Shown piece by piece: positions 1 through 14,711 of a stretch of DNA of 64,000 nucleotides. How positions within the stretch are numbered: position 1 is the first letter of the stretch; every line of letters begins with the position of its first letter. The notes beneath the pieces were generated by a model, which was not told where the DNA came from, did not search any database, and saw nothing but the letters and a program-made list of their open reading frames with translations. Source of the stretch: Strongylocentrotus droebachiensis (Eukaryota; Echinodermata; Echinoidea; Camarodonta; Strongylocentrotidae); NCBI GenBank assembly GCA_035222895.1, contig JAVYIG010001825.1, positions 97,501 through 161,500 of the forward strand. Direction: 5' to 3'. The position numbers and the translations under genes were made by a program.

Positions 1-635
1 TTGAATCTCTGCGCAGCACAAAACATACGATCATTCGGTACAAGGGTCTGAACATCAGACTATTACTAAATGGATTGCAATCACTAAATTCGATTTGACA
101 ACTAATGGTAGTTATTTTCCCACTTAAGATATTTTCAACCCCTTTCGTTTTGAGGGAAGTTGTAAATTAATATTATCTTTCAAATGCCATTGGAATTTAA
201 CTTTTTCATTTTTGGGGGCCTACAAATGGGACATATTATTGTATTGTATTGTATTTATTTTCCATCAATTGAAAAACATTAACACATTATAGTTACATTT
301 ACACTCATAAAGACACACTTAAAAAAGGAAGACGGAGGGATATGGTTCTATACTCAGCGTTGTTAGCATAACAATGCTGTTTTACAGAGGGGTCCCTATA
401 GACATAAAAGACATGTAAATATATAGTACAGGAGTAAGGAAAATTACAACAAAATAAGAACTTACAATAATGATAAGAGCAAATTGGAGTAAAACAAGAA
501 AAAGGAGAAAAATATTTACGATATATATACATGAGAAAAACCTTTAAGAAATACACCTTAAAGACGCAAAGAGTGCACATTCTTGTACATTTTAAGACGA
601 GTAGTAACACACCCTTTTCCCCCGTGTTCTGACAG
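1..635. other. Left edge, probable intron of paralog A
   Basis: AT-rich; no exon supported. The first exon at 636 needs a phase 1 donor to the left, so this is read as intron. Confidence 0.5.
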
Positions 636-791
636 GACAAACGCTTGCAGCATTTAATTGCAATTTCGAGCAAGGCCTGTGCAGCTACACACAGGACAGG
701 GGAGATGACTTCGATTGGGCCAGGTCCCAGGGCAGTACTGAGACCACTGATACTGGGCCCGTTGTAGACCACACCCATGGGACTACACAGG
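636..791 (+). CDS. Paralog A exon: MAM1, N-terminal segment
   Basis: Phase 1 to phase 1. Reads AFNCNFEQGLCSYTQD, then DDFDWARSQGS and TGPVVDHTHGTT. This is the canonical start of a MAM domain with its first two cysteines. Acceptor at 634-635, donor GTAAGG at 792. Confidence 0.9.
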
Positions 792-1565
792 GTAAGGACC
801 TGTTCCTCTATCAAATCCTTATCATTCCTCTGTACTTATTTTATTTTCACATACCTCATCATTCTCGTCGCCTATCATTTCATACTATTATTTTAATCCG
901 GTACTTGATATATTTTGTTTCATGTTTTTATAATCATGGTTTACAGTAATTAGGCTATACCAATTTTTGTAATGATCCCATCTGATTTACATTTATCGGT
1001 TCTTCTTTGTTTATTTTACTTGTACCATGTTATCTTTTTTTACATATACTTTATCGTGCTTTATACATGGTCTGGGGTGATTTTAATGGAGATGTTGAAA
1101 TAAACAAAATTTTAATTTGAATTCAGTTACACGTACGGGCTACAGTTAGGATAAACAGAGAAAGCGATGTTGAACATTGGTGCAGTGTCGAGCTCATATA
1201 AAGAAGTACCAAAATTATGGTCGAGTTCTTGAAGGCTGTAATGATTAATACATAATTATACTGTTCATGTGTTTTAAATATTCCACCGCATTGAGTCTTT
1301 ACGGAATGGAAATGACACTGTATAGATCCTCAGTATTATCATTTATTTATTATTTTGTGAAATGATCAGGCCCAGAATTAGCAACGAACCAGTTAAACAC
1401 GGGGTAAATTTAGATTTAAATTACATAATTATCTATCACACATATTCAGTGGTTCTTTTTCTTTAAACGTAATATTTACTATATTTACTACATCTATTTC
1501 CTCTCCCTCTCCCTATTTTTTTTCTCTCTCTCTTTACTCCCCCTACCCCCTCTAGATGTGCCACT

Positions 1566-1608
<43 letters not shown>

Positions 1609-4600
1609 CTATATGTATGTCTCTTTCTATATACGCAATCGCATTTCCTTTCTCTCGCCATATCATGATTTATTTATCTTTTAATTTTTTCTTCTTCTTC
1701 TTCTTCGAAAAGGATACTACTTGTATGCAGAGTCGTCCAATCCCCAGTCAAGCGGCGACAAAGCTCGCCTGACTGGCGCCGCAGAGGACGCTGATCAACC
1801 GCAGTGTGTCGAGTTCTATTACTACTTGTATGGTGACACAATGGGATCGCTCAGGTTTGTAGTCAACAGAGACCATTGCGTATGAGGCGCCATTTTCTGG
1901 CGCAATAATGCGTCAGCGACTGACGCGGTATTGGACGCGCCATTAGGGACTTTTAGATTTGCACGACGAGAACGTGGACTGCGACGTGTGACATCCTTTC
2001 AAGGCAATGTGACGTCCTTTTAAGGCACTGGTATTGACGTCACATTGCCTTAAAACTAGGATGTCGCGTGAGCAGTCCACGTTCTCGTCGTGCAAATCTA
2101 AAAATCCCTATTGACCTTTTACACAGAGTGATTACAAAGAGAAACAAAATATTGAGTCTATTCCTTTGTTTTGGCTAATTGGCTTGATAGACTTAATTGA
2201 TAAGGGAAAAAAACAATCGAAAGGACGCCTCTTGTGTAACGGGCTATGTTTTCAATTAGTTCTATTCTATGCAAAAAATATATTTCACATACTCTCTCTC
2301 TTTCTTCACTATCATCTAGGTTTTTATAATAAATAATAATAAATCAGGTGCTTATAAAGCGCTTACCACCGAAGGCTCTAAGCGCTTTTACTCTTGGCAC
2401 TCTTTCATTACAATTAATGCTGCTGATTTGTTGTTGTTTTCCTTCTAGAGTGTATGTCAAAGACAGCACTTCCTCGAGCTTGGGTGATCCGGTATGGTCT
2501 CTGACAGGTGATCGTGGAAGCGGCTGGTATAGAGGACTTGCAAGTGTTCAAAATAACACCAACACCGTTCAGGTATCAGGAAAAAAAGATCATTACCATT
2601 TTCTTCTCCCTCTCCTCTTATCTCCTACTCTCTCTTCTCCCATTTTCAAAAATAACCCTTTTTATATCTTGCCCCTCTTTCTTTCTCTATCTACGATTGT
2701 TTATGTGGCAATCTTTAACTGGCGGTCAAACTATCAAATAAAATCACACGTCAATAGAAAATGATAACATTGTTTTGATAATTAGATGTGTACATTTAAA
2801 TATTCAATAATACATTACAGGGCAATATAAGGCCTCATGAAATCAAATACCACTCTATTCCTCATTTCTCTCTTTCTTCTTATCAAACAAACAAACAAAA
2901 ACAATCAATTTTGGTAATTTCTTCTCAGATGGTTTTTGAAGCAGAGATAGGGAATGGAAAGTATTCCGACATCGCAATCGACGATATCAACGTGATAAAC
3001 TCAAACGGACTTTGCCCCATTGGTAAGTTGAATTATCTGTACGACATCGGTTTGACATGTTATGAAAGTATTGGCTTTATCTTTATGTTTTAAAACATCA
3101 TCATTATCACTATTACTATTTAAATATTACTGGTGATTAGAATAATGCCAGTATCATAATAATAACAACGCATTTATTCATTTGACCGGGAATCCTAAAC
3201 AATACTGAAACCAGGACCTCTATTGAAACCAGTATTGAACCTGACAAGGTGCATTTTATAACTTTTGTACCCCTTTTTGTGCTAAATCCTTCTGTCCTTT
3301 GACGGAAAATTTGAAAATAAAGATTTCGTTATGGTTTCAGAGAGTGCGACAAAGTTCTATTTTAGTTAAGGTTTTACTTAACTTTAGTTCAGTTTAGATT
3401 TTCATATTTCACATCATCATCATTTTATGAACTGAAATCATTTATCATAATGTAGGATACAAAATTTATGTAGAAAATTGTTACATGCATGACTTGTACA
3501 TGTACATCTCATGATAAGAAAAGACAAGGATCATACAGACCAATCTTAATCATTTTCGACAGATTTCTTGAACTGTACTTTCGAGAGCGGGGAGTGTGGA
3601 TTCGAACAGGATAAAACCGACGATTTTGACTTTACCCGTTCGAAAGGAAAGACTTTCACTTCGGATACTGGGCCTTCTACTGACCACACCACTGGTACTG
3701 AAGAAGGTAAGACTCGTTACAATGGTTGCGTAATAACATTATTTTTCCTACATTTTCGCTGTTGTTGCTCAACTGTGGGCGGCCCAAAATGCCCTTTACG
3801 TTTTTAGAGTTGGGATTATATCAGTTATACCAGCCTTCGTGTGTATTCCTTGTATAACTTTAAATGAGTACAGAACTGATGTTCAAAATCGTAATTATCT
3901 ATATTCTATTTGTTCAGTGAAAGCCGACACTGGGTCTAACATCACGTTTTCCAACAGTAAAATGTGGACCTCAGATAGACTTCCTTCGTTAAACCTGATT
4001 TGGATAAAAGGTTTAACCAAACATCGGCTTCAAACTTTAGTAGAATCCGGGTCTAAGGTTTTATTTTAAATGCTCTCCAAGTAGGCCTAATAATTTACCT
4101 TCTGTAGTTCCAATTCTTGTCGTGTGACATGACATTGTATAGGGCTTGTAACACCAATCGTCTTGATATAAAGCAGCATGAGGGAGAATGATTTAAGGAA
4201 AATCTCACATTTCGCTCTAAAATCAAGAAATGTATATATTTTCTTTGCAAAACTTCAGTCAATATTTCTGTAAGTATTGTTAACGACCTCTCACTTCTGG
4301 GGAAAAGTTCAAAATAAACCTTCCCATTGTCATTTTTCATACATGTCACGAGGGGCTATCTATTTATCATCGCAAAGAATTTGTATAGATTATTGCGGAG
4401 ATATCACCGCTGTCACGAATAACAATTATACGAGTGCCTCGATATCTTTATTGGCTATACGTTTATGTATTTCCATTAGGACTACTGTATGTCAAATATT
4501 CACTGAAATAAAAATAGTCTCACAAATATTTACCTTGTAGAAAAGTTTTAATAATCCCAAGGAATTATTTCGAGGTAAACCTCGTACTTATATACACACG

Positions 4601-7600
4601 CTTCGTAAGAGTAATCAAATAAAAATATTTATGTTTGCCGAAACCACTGTTCTGATGGTTTATCACTCTGCAGTAATATTCTGATGTGTATTGGGGGTGG
4701 CAATAACGTGAACTAGGCCAATCCATTGAGGTCAGGAAAGTGCTGAAGAACACGTTTCCATTTGGATAGCAACTCAGTTTTTCTCTACTCCCTAGCTTCT
4801 ATCTCTTTCCTCCTTTGTTATTGGTGCCTTCATCTCTATGTGTCTACAGGCCTTCTCCTCCTTTCCCTGCCTATTCCTTTCTTTATTCCTTTCTTTATCT
4901 ATTTCTCTCCTTTTCGTTTCTCAGCAAGTGACCTTTATTTTTACTTGCTCATCTTTTCCCGCATCATTATTAATATTGATTATTTAGTAAGTTTTAAATG
5001 TTGCATAATTTCATTGAACTCGTTTATAGTGGGTAATATTTGCTGCATTGATGCTACTCTGTCATATATTTCCAGGGCCTCGAGGAAAACCAATTTTTGT
5101 TGAACGGCTACACTGGTGAAATTTTACCAAATAATAAGAAATTAAATCGGTATAAATAAGTTGAAAGGGGCACTGATTTAACAAGTGGATGAAATTTGAA
5201 TTTATCAAACTATACCGATTAGGGGATGTCCCATCATTCTTTCACCTTCCTTTCCCCCTCTCCGCGTAACCTTTCAATTTGCGAGCGAAAGGTTTTACCA
5301 AAGTTATCAATGACTAACTGTCTTTAGCCGCCCCCCAAAAAATAATAATAATACAAGTCTTCAGTCCTCAGTCTTGCAAATCCTTTCACTGCTCCCGAGT
5401 GGCAATGCAATTGTAATTTGTCCACCCCCGGACCCCCCCCCCCCCCACCCCTCTAGAACATAGACCGCCGCCCCTCCTCCCAGTCTTCATGTTTTTTCTT
5501 TATTATCATTATTATTTTTATCATTATTATTATTATTATGAGAAGTAGTAGTAGTATTTGTAGCATTATTATTGTTGTTGTTATTATTAAAATCATCATT
5601 ATTAAACTGTTATTACTCCGTTATTACTATCATTACCACTACTATCATAATCGTTATTATTATTATTATTATCACTTGTATAATCATCATTATTATTATC
5701 ATTATTATCATCATTATCAATACTGTTATTTATATACATATTTTTTTAGGCTACTATACGTACACAGAAGCCACAGCGCCGAACAAGGGCGAAATTGCAC
5801 GGCTCATATCACCCACCTTCCGGGGCGTCCAGGGGGACGATTCCGAGACATTTTGCGTCGTTTTTTGGTACCACATGTATGGGTCTGATATAGGCGAGCT
5901 GAACGTTTATCTTCGTAATAGCAGCTCTTTGAATATGGGCTCACCGATCTGGTCACTGGCCGGTAATAGGGGGGACGTATGGAGAGGGGCAGAAGCAGCG
6001 ATAAACACCCCTGAAGATTTCACGGTATCTATTTTATCATCTATCCTCATCGAATATACTTTTACATATTAAGCGGTTGTCCATAATGTTGAAATAACTT
6101 GTTCCTGTATTTTTTAACGAAACGGTTGTGACAATATTGTTCATTTTTAATAGATAAGTTTATGTCTTCTCAGAACTTTATTCATCAATCTCTTCTTCTC
6201 CTTCCTTATTCGATCTCCTCCACCTTCTTCCTTATCCTCTTTCATTTTTTTTAATTTTCTCCTTCTTTTTTCCATATTTCTTCCTTATCTTTTCTTTGTC
6301 GTATTTAACTTGTCAAAAGTGTCGATTGCTTCGAGCTTTACAAATAACTGCAAACCATTTTAAACAACTTTATACGCAGTGAACCACGTGGCTTCTGTGT
6401 AAAGCTCCGTATACAAAAAATATTAGACTCTTGTATTATGCTGTAAATAATACTTTATTCATTATTATTTTTAAAGACTGATAATATGTTCGTAAGCATA
6501 TAAATCAACAATGAGAATCATTTTGCATTTCTGTATTAATTGTCTTTTTTTTTCAAACAGATCATATTTGAAGGGATACGGGGCTCCTCATACAGAGGCG
6601 ATATTGCACTCGACGATATCTTAATCACGAGTTACGGCTGCCCCGGTCATCGTAAGTTTACATGGAAGGAGTTAATGAGTCACGTGACGATTATTGCAAA
6701 GAAGAAGGTCGTTTAATGCCCGCCTCACACGAAACGTCATTGCAGTGGATTAACGTATAGGACAACGTTAGCCAATGACGCGGGCGTTGACACGAAATTT
6801 TAGAACACAACATGTAAAATAAGCAGTGCAAACAATACTTTGAATAAAGCCCTATTGACTGAATTATGCCTTCACAGATTCAAATAGCGTAGGTAATAAC
6901 GCAGTAAAAAAAATAGGGACTTTTAGATTTGCGTGGACTGATACGTGTGGCGTCCATTCAAGGCAGTGCATTAAAAGGACGTCGATCGTAGCATAGACCT
7001 ATCGTCTTCGTGCGAATCTAAAAGTCCCTAATGACGGTTCATGTGCAACAAGCGTCAGACACCACGGCCCGAATTCACAAAGGAGGTTTGTCGACAAACC
7101 GAGGTTTATGTACGTCATATGACACGTTTTTGCGCGTTTTTTTTTACAAACCTGGTTTGTAAAAACGCGTCATATGACGCACGAAAACCAAGGTTTGTCG
7201 ACAACCTCCTTTGTGAATTCGGGCCCACGTCGATGAAAAGGAGATACACGTACGACTCCATTTTTGAACACCCATGATAACAAAAATGGAATAGCGTTTA
7301 CCATGAAATCAATTGCAACAACTTTTCTTTCTTCTTAACATTGTAAGTTGACGAATTGCAATGTCATGAATTATTGTTATGATATATATGGTAAGCCTTC
7401 GTTTTGAATGTAGTAAGAGTCTAATGTTCCAAGTCCAGCTATTATAAATGTCTCGTCCTGTAGTATATAATGTACCTTGATACTGGCTAGAATGTAGACA
7501 ATGTGATTAAATAGGTAGAAATCAAGAATCCTTCTAACGCACATTTGGGATATGATAAACGCAAAGTCGCCCTTATTCAGTAATACTCTATCAATTGCCA

Positions 7601-10600
7601 CACCCCCATCCTGTTGTTCTCTTCTTTGTGTTTCTTTGTTTGCATTTTAAAAAAATCTTATCCGTCCCCCCCCCCCCCAGCCTGAATTTAAGATATTAAA
7701 AACTCTCTGGTTACACCCATGTCACATGACTGCTCCTCAATTATTGTTGTATGCTAAAGGTTATGTTTATAGTTGTCACAAGGTCCTAATCATAAAAAGA
7801 ACTGTTGGCATTGACAATATTTGGCACCGCTTAGTAAATACTCCCATAGCTACTGTCTACCGGCTTCTTTTTCATTAAAATGGAGTGAATATGATTATAG
7901 TGCCTAGCCGATAAGGTTACTATGAAGAAAGAGCATACAATGACGAAATGTTTTTCAAAAATGGAATAGATGCCTTCGTCATTGTTTTCTTACATTGCCA
8001 GAGGGGCTGTAAAAAAATAAGGAAATGATAATGAATTTTATTTCTATATCCACTCTAAACGAATGACACTATGTCATCTTGAAAACCATCTAGTGTCTTT
8101 CCAATTCTTGGAGACATACATCTATAACATAACCAACAAATAATCTGTAGCAGGTAATCTTGAGTTCTTGACATGATGGAAAACAATTATTTCATAGTAA
8201 AAAAGGTTTTTACTTTGAATGTGTACGGCTGGTAATAACAGGGGCGGATCTAGCTTTTTGCTAAGGGGGGGTGACCAAAATAATGACGATGCAGAGCATC
8301 GTCCACGAGCCGCAAAGCGGCGAGCCGATTTTTTGGGGGGTGTTTATTTGAACCCCGTAAGTGATGTTTTCCTGGCATCTATTAACACAATGGAGACCAT
8401 AAAAAGCAGTGCATGATAACGTCTTTTTAAATCAAGTAACAGTTTAATACACAGTTATATCCAGAGTTATCATGTGTTTGGTTAAGTTACCAGATGGGTT
8501 GAATATCTTCTCACAATATTTGCACTTTAGGAAGGGTTTCTCTCCAGCGTGCGTTCTTTTTTCTTTCTTTTTTTCTTTCTTTTTTTTTTTTAATTTTTTT
8601 TTTCCTTTTTTATTTTATTTTTATTTTTTATTTTTTTTGGGGGGGCCGCCGAAGGGGGGGGGGGCCGCCGAAGGGGGGGGGGGTGGGTAAACATCCTAAA
8701 CCCCCCCCCCCCCCGTAGATCCGCGCCTGAATAATCTTTAAAAAACATTTTGGTAGAAAATATAAGGTAATTAATGCTGGCACAGTGAAACCTGTCTATA
8801 AAGACCACCCAAGGGAGACAAGAAAAGTGGTCTTTATAGGCAGGTGGTCTTTATGTACAGGTTCCTTTAGTACACGTTTCAATGAGAAACCATTTTCAAG
8901 GGATACCAACAATGTGTCTTTGTAGACAGGTGGTCTTTCTATACAGGTTGTCACTAAAGCAGGTTTGACTGTATTTTTATTTTGTTATCTTTTCTTGTAC
9001 AGATATTGTCAAGAATGAGAGTAGTGTCTCTTGTAGCTTTGAGGAGGTGGAGTTGTGCTATTATGTCCAAGATGAAACGGATACCATTGATTGGGAGTGG
9101 AAGAACAGGGGCACCAAGGACGATTACACCGGCCCAGACGGGGATCACACACGAGGAGATGAATTGGGTAGGTGGTCAACGTGATGATGATAATGACGAC
9201 GGTGAAGAGGAGAAGGAGGAGGAGGGCGGAAGTGGTGGTGGTAGTGGTGGTGGTGGTGGTGGTGATGGTAGTGGTGGTGGTGGGGTGGTGGTGGTGGTGA
9301 TGATGATGATGATGATGAGGAAAAGGAGGAAGAGGGCTGAAGTGGTGGTCTTGGTGGTGACGATGATGATGATGATGGTGAGGGGAGGAGTTGGAGGGAG
9401 GAGAAGGATGCTGGTAGATGCGATGCCGAGGATAGTAAGGAGAATGGTAGTGGTTGTTGGTGGTGGTGATGACGATGATGATAATGGTGATGATGATGAT
9501 GATGATGATGACGATGATGATGATGATGATGATGATGAGGATGATGGTGATTATGATGATGATAGAAATAATGATAACAACAATGATGATTTTTATAAAT
9601 GTAATGCTTCCTGGGATAAATTTCAATTATTTAAACATATTTGTGGCTTACAATACAGATCGATCAATCGATCTTATTTACTGGTTTGTAAGCCACAAAT
9701 ATGTTTAAATAACAATGATGATGATGGCGACGATACTGAGTGTAATGTTGATAATCATAATGATGATCGTATTTCTGACTAATTTTGCAGGATTTTTCTT
9801 GTTCATCTCGAGCTCGACCTTCATAGATTCGGACGACGTTGCTCATATCATGTCGCCTTTCGCCACGGCCTCAACCTCGGCCTCGTCATGAGATGATTAT
9901 GATGATGATAATTTATAGTAATATTGATACCGACAATGATGATGATGACGACGATGGCGATGATAATGAATGTTATTCTGATTGGTATTTCTGATTATAT
10001 TTGCAGGTTTTTTCTTGTACATCTCGAGTTCGACCTTTATCGATTCGGACGACGTCGCTCGCATCATGTCGCCCGTCGCCACGGCATCGAACTCGGCCTC
10101 GTCGTGTGTAGAGTTCTGGTTCCACATGTGGGGAAGGGATGTCGAAACCCTCAACGTCTACGTCAAGCGTGAATCCTCCGCCTTGCCGTCGACACCGAAC
10201 ACGATGGTGACGGGCGACCACGGAAACTACTGGCATCGCCAAACATTCACCGTGCCTGCTGGGTCAGGAAATTACAGGGTAGGAAAACGTATGTCCATAC
10301 AATATGTCCGTCGAACTCTGCCGAATGCGGCCCTCAGGGCTGCGAGAGTGCTTTTTGTGCAATCATTTTCACTTCACTTCAATTGAAATTAATTTTCAAT
10401 TTCTCTTTACTCTACTTTATAAATACTTGAGAATTATTTAATCTTCTATGTATTGAAATTAGACTGACAGACGTTTCGCTTATAAAGTAAAATTATTGTT
10501 TTAATAATGAAATTATGCAATTATGCCATGAACAAGATAAGAAAAAAAGATTTGCAAGATTTATTTTGCTCTTCAGTTAATGTCCTGCATTGTCTATTCG

Positions 10601-12992
10601 GGTTCCCTTTTCTGTTAAAATTCAAATTATCCTATTTGTATCCCTTCTCCACACAATAGGTAGTATTTGAAGCTATCCCAGGAGAGAAGACGCGTGATGA
10701 TATCGCAATAGATGACGTCATGCTTTACAAGGATCAGAACTGTCCAGAATGTGAGTTGAGTTGATTTTATAAGGGGTCAATACCCCGTACGAACCCTTCC
10801 AATTTCAACTCAAGACCAAATACTTTGCCTAACAATAATTGCCATTAGACGAAGAACTAACCGAACGCCTAATTACAACCTTAATCATATATCTTTGGCA
10901 ATAATTTCGGGAGCATTTGTCCCTGGGTAGAGACAATTTCAGATCACCGATTGGACAAAGCCGTTCAATCAGCAGGAGAATTATTGATTGTACATACGAC
11001 TGACCTTCCCGCAATTATTGTTCAGCGGTCAACTTCTTCAACTGATTCAATTCCTAACTTCAATCCTTGATCGAAAACTATCCTAACCGACCCTAAACTG
11101 AAGTCTAACTTAAACCCATTTGCAACCTAAGCCGAAACCCTACAATTCCCTACTTTAACACTGGACCGAAAGCTATTGCAACGATAGCGTTTTGTCGCTA
11201 TTTTGCCCAAGGAATGCCGCGGCTTGCCTACAGTGGATGTGTATGCACCTTGTGGTAAAGCATTGGTAAATCATTCTTGATCAACCATAAAGACTTTATC
11301 CCTGCATTAAATCTAACTTTATCTGTGAAACCTCAAGATGATATAGCTATAGCTTACCCCTCCCCCCCCCCCCCCGACATTTTAACGATAGTGGCAAGTC
11401 AATAACATTGGTCCTAACTGTATACGCGAACTACCAGAATTTATATGATATCTCCTTGTCAGTTACCACCGATGCTCCGACGCCTGCTACCATGCCTCCC
11501 CCGAGAGACAACATCGATTGCGATTTCGAGGAGGATTTCTGCGGTTACATGCAAGACTTGGACACTGATTACGGAGACTGGACAAGGGATCAGGGAAAAG
11601 GAGATAGCTTTAGGACTACCGGACCCGATGTGGATCACACTGTGGGTACAGAATTAGGTATGTATAGGGAACTCGATCCCAAAGACTTTCGAGAATTGAA
11701 CTCAAGGTTATTTTACTACCCTTTGTCAGTTTGTAGGCCTTATTGCCCTTTTTGCAATAGATTCATAGTGGGATTACTAAGTCAGTGTAACCAGTGGCGT
11801 ACGCAGGATTTTTTTCAAGGGGGGGGGGTTTAACATTTTGAAATCGGGCCGAAAATTTCGCAACGACTCAGCCAGCCGCTGAATAAGCGGGGGGGGGGGG
11901 GTAAGAGGACACTTTTGTTGGGGGGAGGTCCCCAAAAAATCGCAACGGCTCAGCCGGCCGCTGAATAAGCGGGGGGGGGGGGGGGTAAGAGGACACTTTT
12001 TTTCTTTTTCTTTTTTAATTTAAAACAAAAAATCCGCAAAAATGGGGAGGTTTTGCTCAAAAATACACACATAAAAAAACCAAAGGGGGGGGTTTAACCC
12101 CCAAACCTCCCCCCCCCCCCCCCCCCCCTGCGTACGCGACTGACTGTAACGTTGGAAAATTTCCAAAAGGTGAAACTTTAATTCGCACCATTCACACTCA
12201 TGTATGCAAAGCAATTGCAAAAGCAATGACATTTACACCATTCTAATGAGAGTAAAAGTAATTGTATTTTGGTACTCATTTTAAACCCTTGATTACATTT
12301 AAAGGCTACTACGCAAGCTTCGACCCGTACACATTAAAGGGAGCAGAATTTGGCGACTCGGCCGTGCTGAAATCGCCCGTCATCACGCCAAAGACACAGA
12401 CCCGTTGCTTGACCTTCTACGCCTACCTGTATGGCTATTCCATAGACTACCTCACCCTCCAGATCGTAGAGTGGGGAGGCACTCGGACTCTCGACCCGCC
12501 CTTTGCAATCTACGGCGATCACGGCGAGCAGTGGATAGAACTCACAATGGATGTTCCCTCGTCTAACCAGCCATTCCAGGTGAGACGGGGGGGGGGGCGT
12601 TACCCCGATGTTTTATTTTTTCGAACTCATTTGATGTAAATTATAATGTAATGTACATATGCCTTTGGTAAATTAGGAAAGGTGGTTCGTTTAAAAAATA
12701 TATATGTTGAAGAGTCTTTTTAAAGACACTTATTTTGATTTATCTTTCAGATCTTGTTTGTTGGGAATGTAGGCACGTCAAAATACTCTTCTAAAATAGC
12801 TATGGATGATATGACTCTCAAGAACGGGCGATGTCACGCTCCAGGTAACAACATTTCATCCGTTCCTTCTTCTTCTTCTTCTTCTGTTTCTTCTTCTTCT
12901 TCTTCTCTCTTTCTTTCTCTTTCCACCTCTCTCTCTCTTCATCGCTCTCCCTCTCTATCTATCTATCTTTCACCCGTTTCTTCTTTTTCTTA

Positions 12993-13042
<50 letters not shown>

Positions 13043-14450
13043 ATCGCTCTCCCTCTCTATCCATCTATCTTTCTCCTGTTGCTTCCTGATGACATGGTTA
13101 AAAGATACGATAAAATAAATAGTTTTAATATCAGGCAAACGTAATTTATGTTCCTCATTAAACAACTGCTAAAAACAAGGTCGCATAAACTTTCAAGAAA
13201 CCAACTCAAGTGCAATTTCAACACCCGAATAAATACCTAATAGATATCGTACTCGGATTACGGACGTCCTTTCCATTATGGACTAGGCTATTGGAAATGC
13301 ATTTTTGATGAGTCGTGGTAGGCATATAGTGGTTTGAACATTTGACCCTCATTCCAAGGTTGAGGGTTCGAAGCCTAGGCTAGGGCACCAATAAAGTCAT
13401 TGGGCAAGACGTTCATCCATATTTGCCACTCTCCACCCAAATGTAAATGGTTTCCTAGCAGTTGGTGGGGCTGAAATAATAAATTGTAGGGCCTTCAGGA
13501 AAAACAGATATGATCCTAATGAGGCAACCCTGAGTAGAATTATCGTTATCACTTCTCGAAAGTCTTTGCGATCGTGTAACGCTACCCATTCTCTTTCATC
13601 TATGTTTTCCATTCGCAGCCACGGAAGCGCCGGTCCCTTGGGCTGCCGACTGTGACTTTGAGTCTACGACCGACCCTCTCTGCGGTTATGAAAACTACAA
13701 TTATAATAAGTTTGACTGGATTATACATAGCGGTAGCACTAGCACTGGCAATACGGGACCTACAGCCGATCACACGACCGGCAATGCAGCAGGTAACAAT
13801 TTCAGATTTTCTCCTTCTAAACATGAGGTCAAACATACTTTCCGAAATGTGTCAAAAGAATATTAATCAATTTAATTGAAATTTTAAACCTCATCCCTAA
13901 GAAAGGTTGATGTTGTTGTTTTTGTTTTATAAGCAAGGCATATCTTACACTTTTCACCCCTTCCTCCCTCCCCCTTCACCGTACAGGGCATTACGCCTAT
14001 GTCGAGTCGTCTATACCGCATCGCCCCAAGACACGCACTATGATGCAGTCACCCGTCGTTAATAGCGGAGGCCAGGATATGTGTGTTCGATTCTACTACC
14101 ACGCTTACGGGAAGGACGTCGGCTCGCTGTCCGTCGACGTCGACTTGGAGGACCTATACGACGACATTACACCGTTCTCGTTCTCCGGCGACCAGGGGAA
14201 CAAGTGGCTCCCGGCCAACGTGGATATACCGGCTAGTTTCACTGGCGTCTATGATTACCGGGTAAACAGACATTAGATGGCGATTTTTTTTCTTCTTCCT
14301 GAAACTCTTCTGTAACATTTTCTGTCAAAATCTACGAAAGTTATTAATGTGGCGTTTGATGCAGACATTGTCTTGCATTTTGTGAATCATATAATCTGTG
14401 TCATATCTCCCATGCCCCCCCCCCCTCATTCTCTCTCTCTCTCTCTCTCC

Positions 14451-14482
<32 letters not shown>

Positions 14483-14671
14483 ATCTATATATCTCTTTTT
14501 CTATCTCATCTCTCTCTCTATCTCTCTATCTATCTATCTATATCTATCTCATCTCTCTCTCTTTCTCTCTATCTATCTATCTCTATATATGTGTGTCTCT
14601 CTCTATCTCTATCTCTATCTCTCTCTATCTCTCTCCCTATCTCTCTCTCTCTCTCTCATTCTCTCTCACTA

Positions 14672-14711
<40 letters not shown>

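Noticed and set aside
9009..9626. Minus-strand His/Ile-rich open frame of 205 codons
   Set aside because: Antisense of the same trinucleotide repeat and of the MAM3 exon.
8982..9782. 266-codon open frame rich in Asp/Met/Val
   Set aside because: It reads through the GGT/GAT microsatellite past the real donor at 9168; low-complexity composition, no domain beyond the MAM3 exon start.
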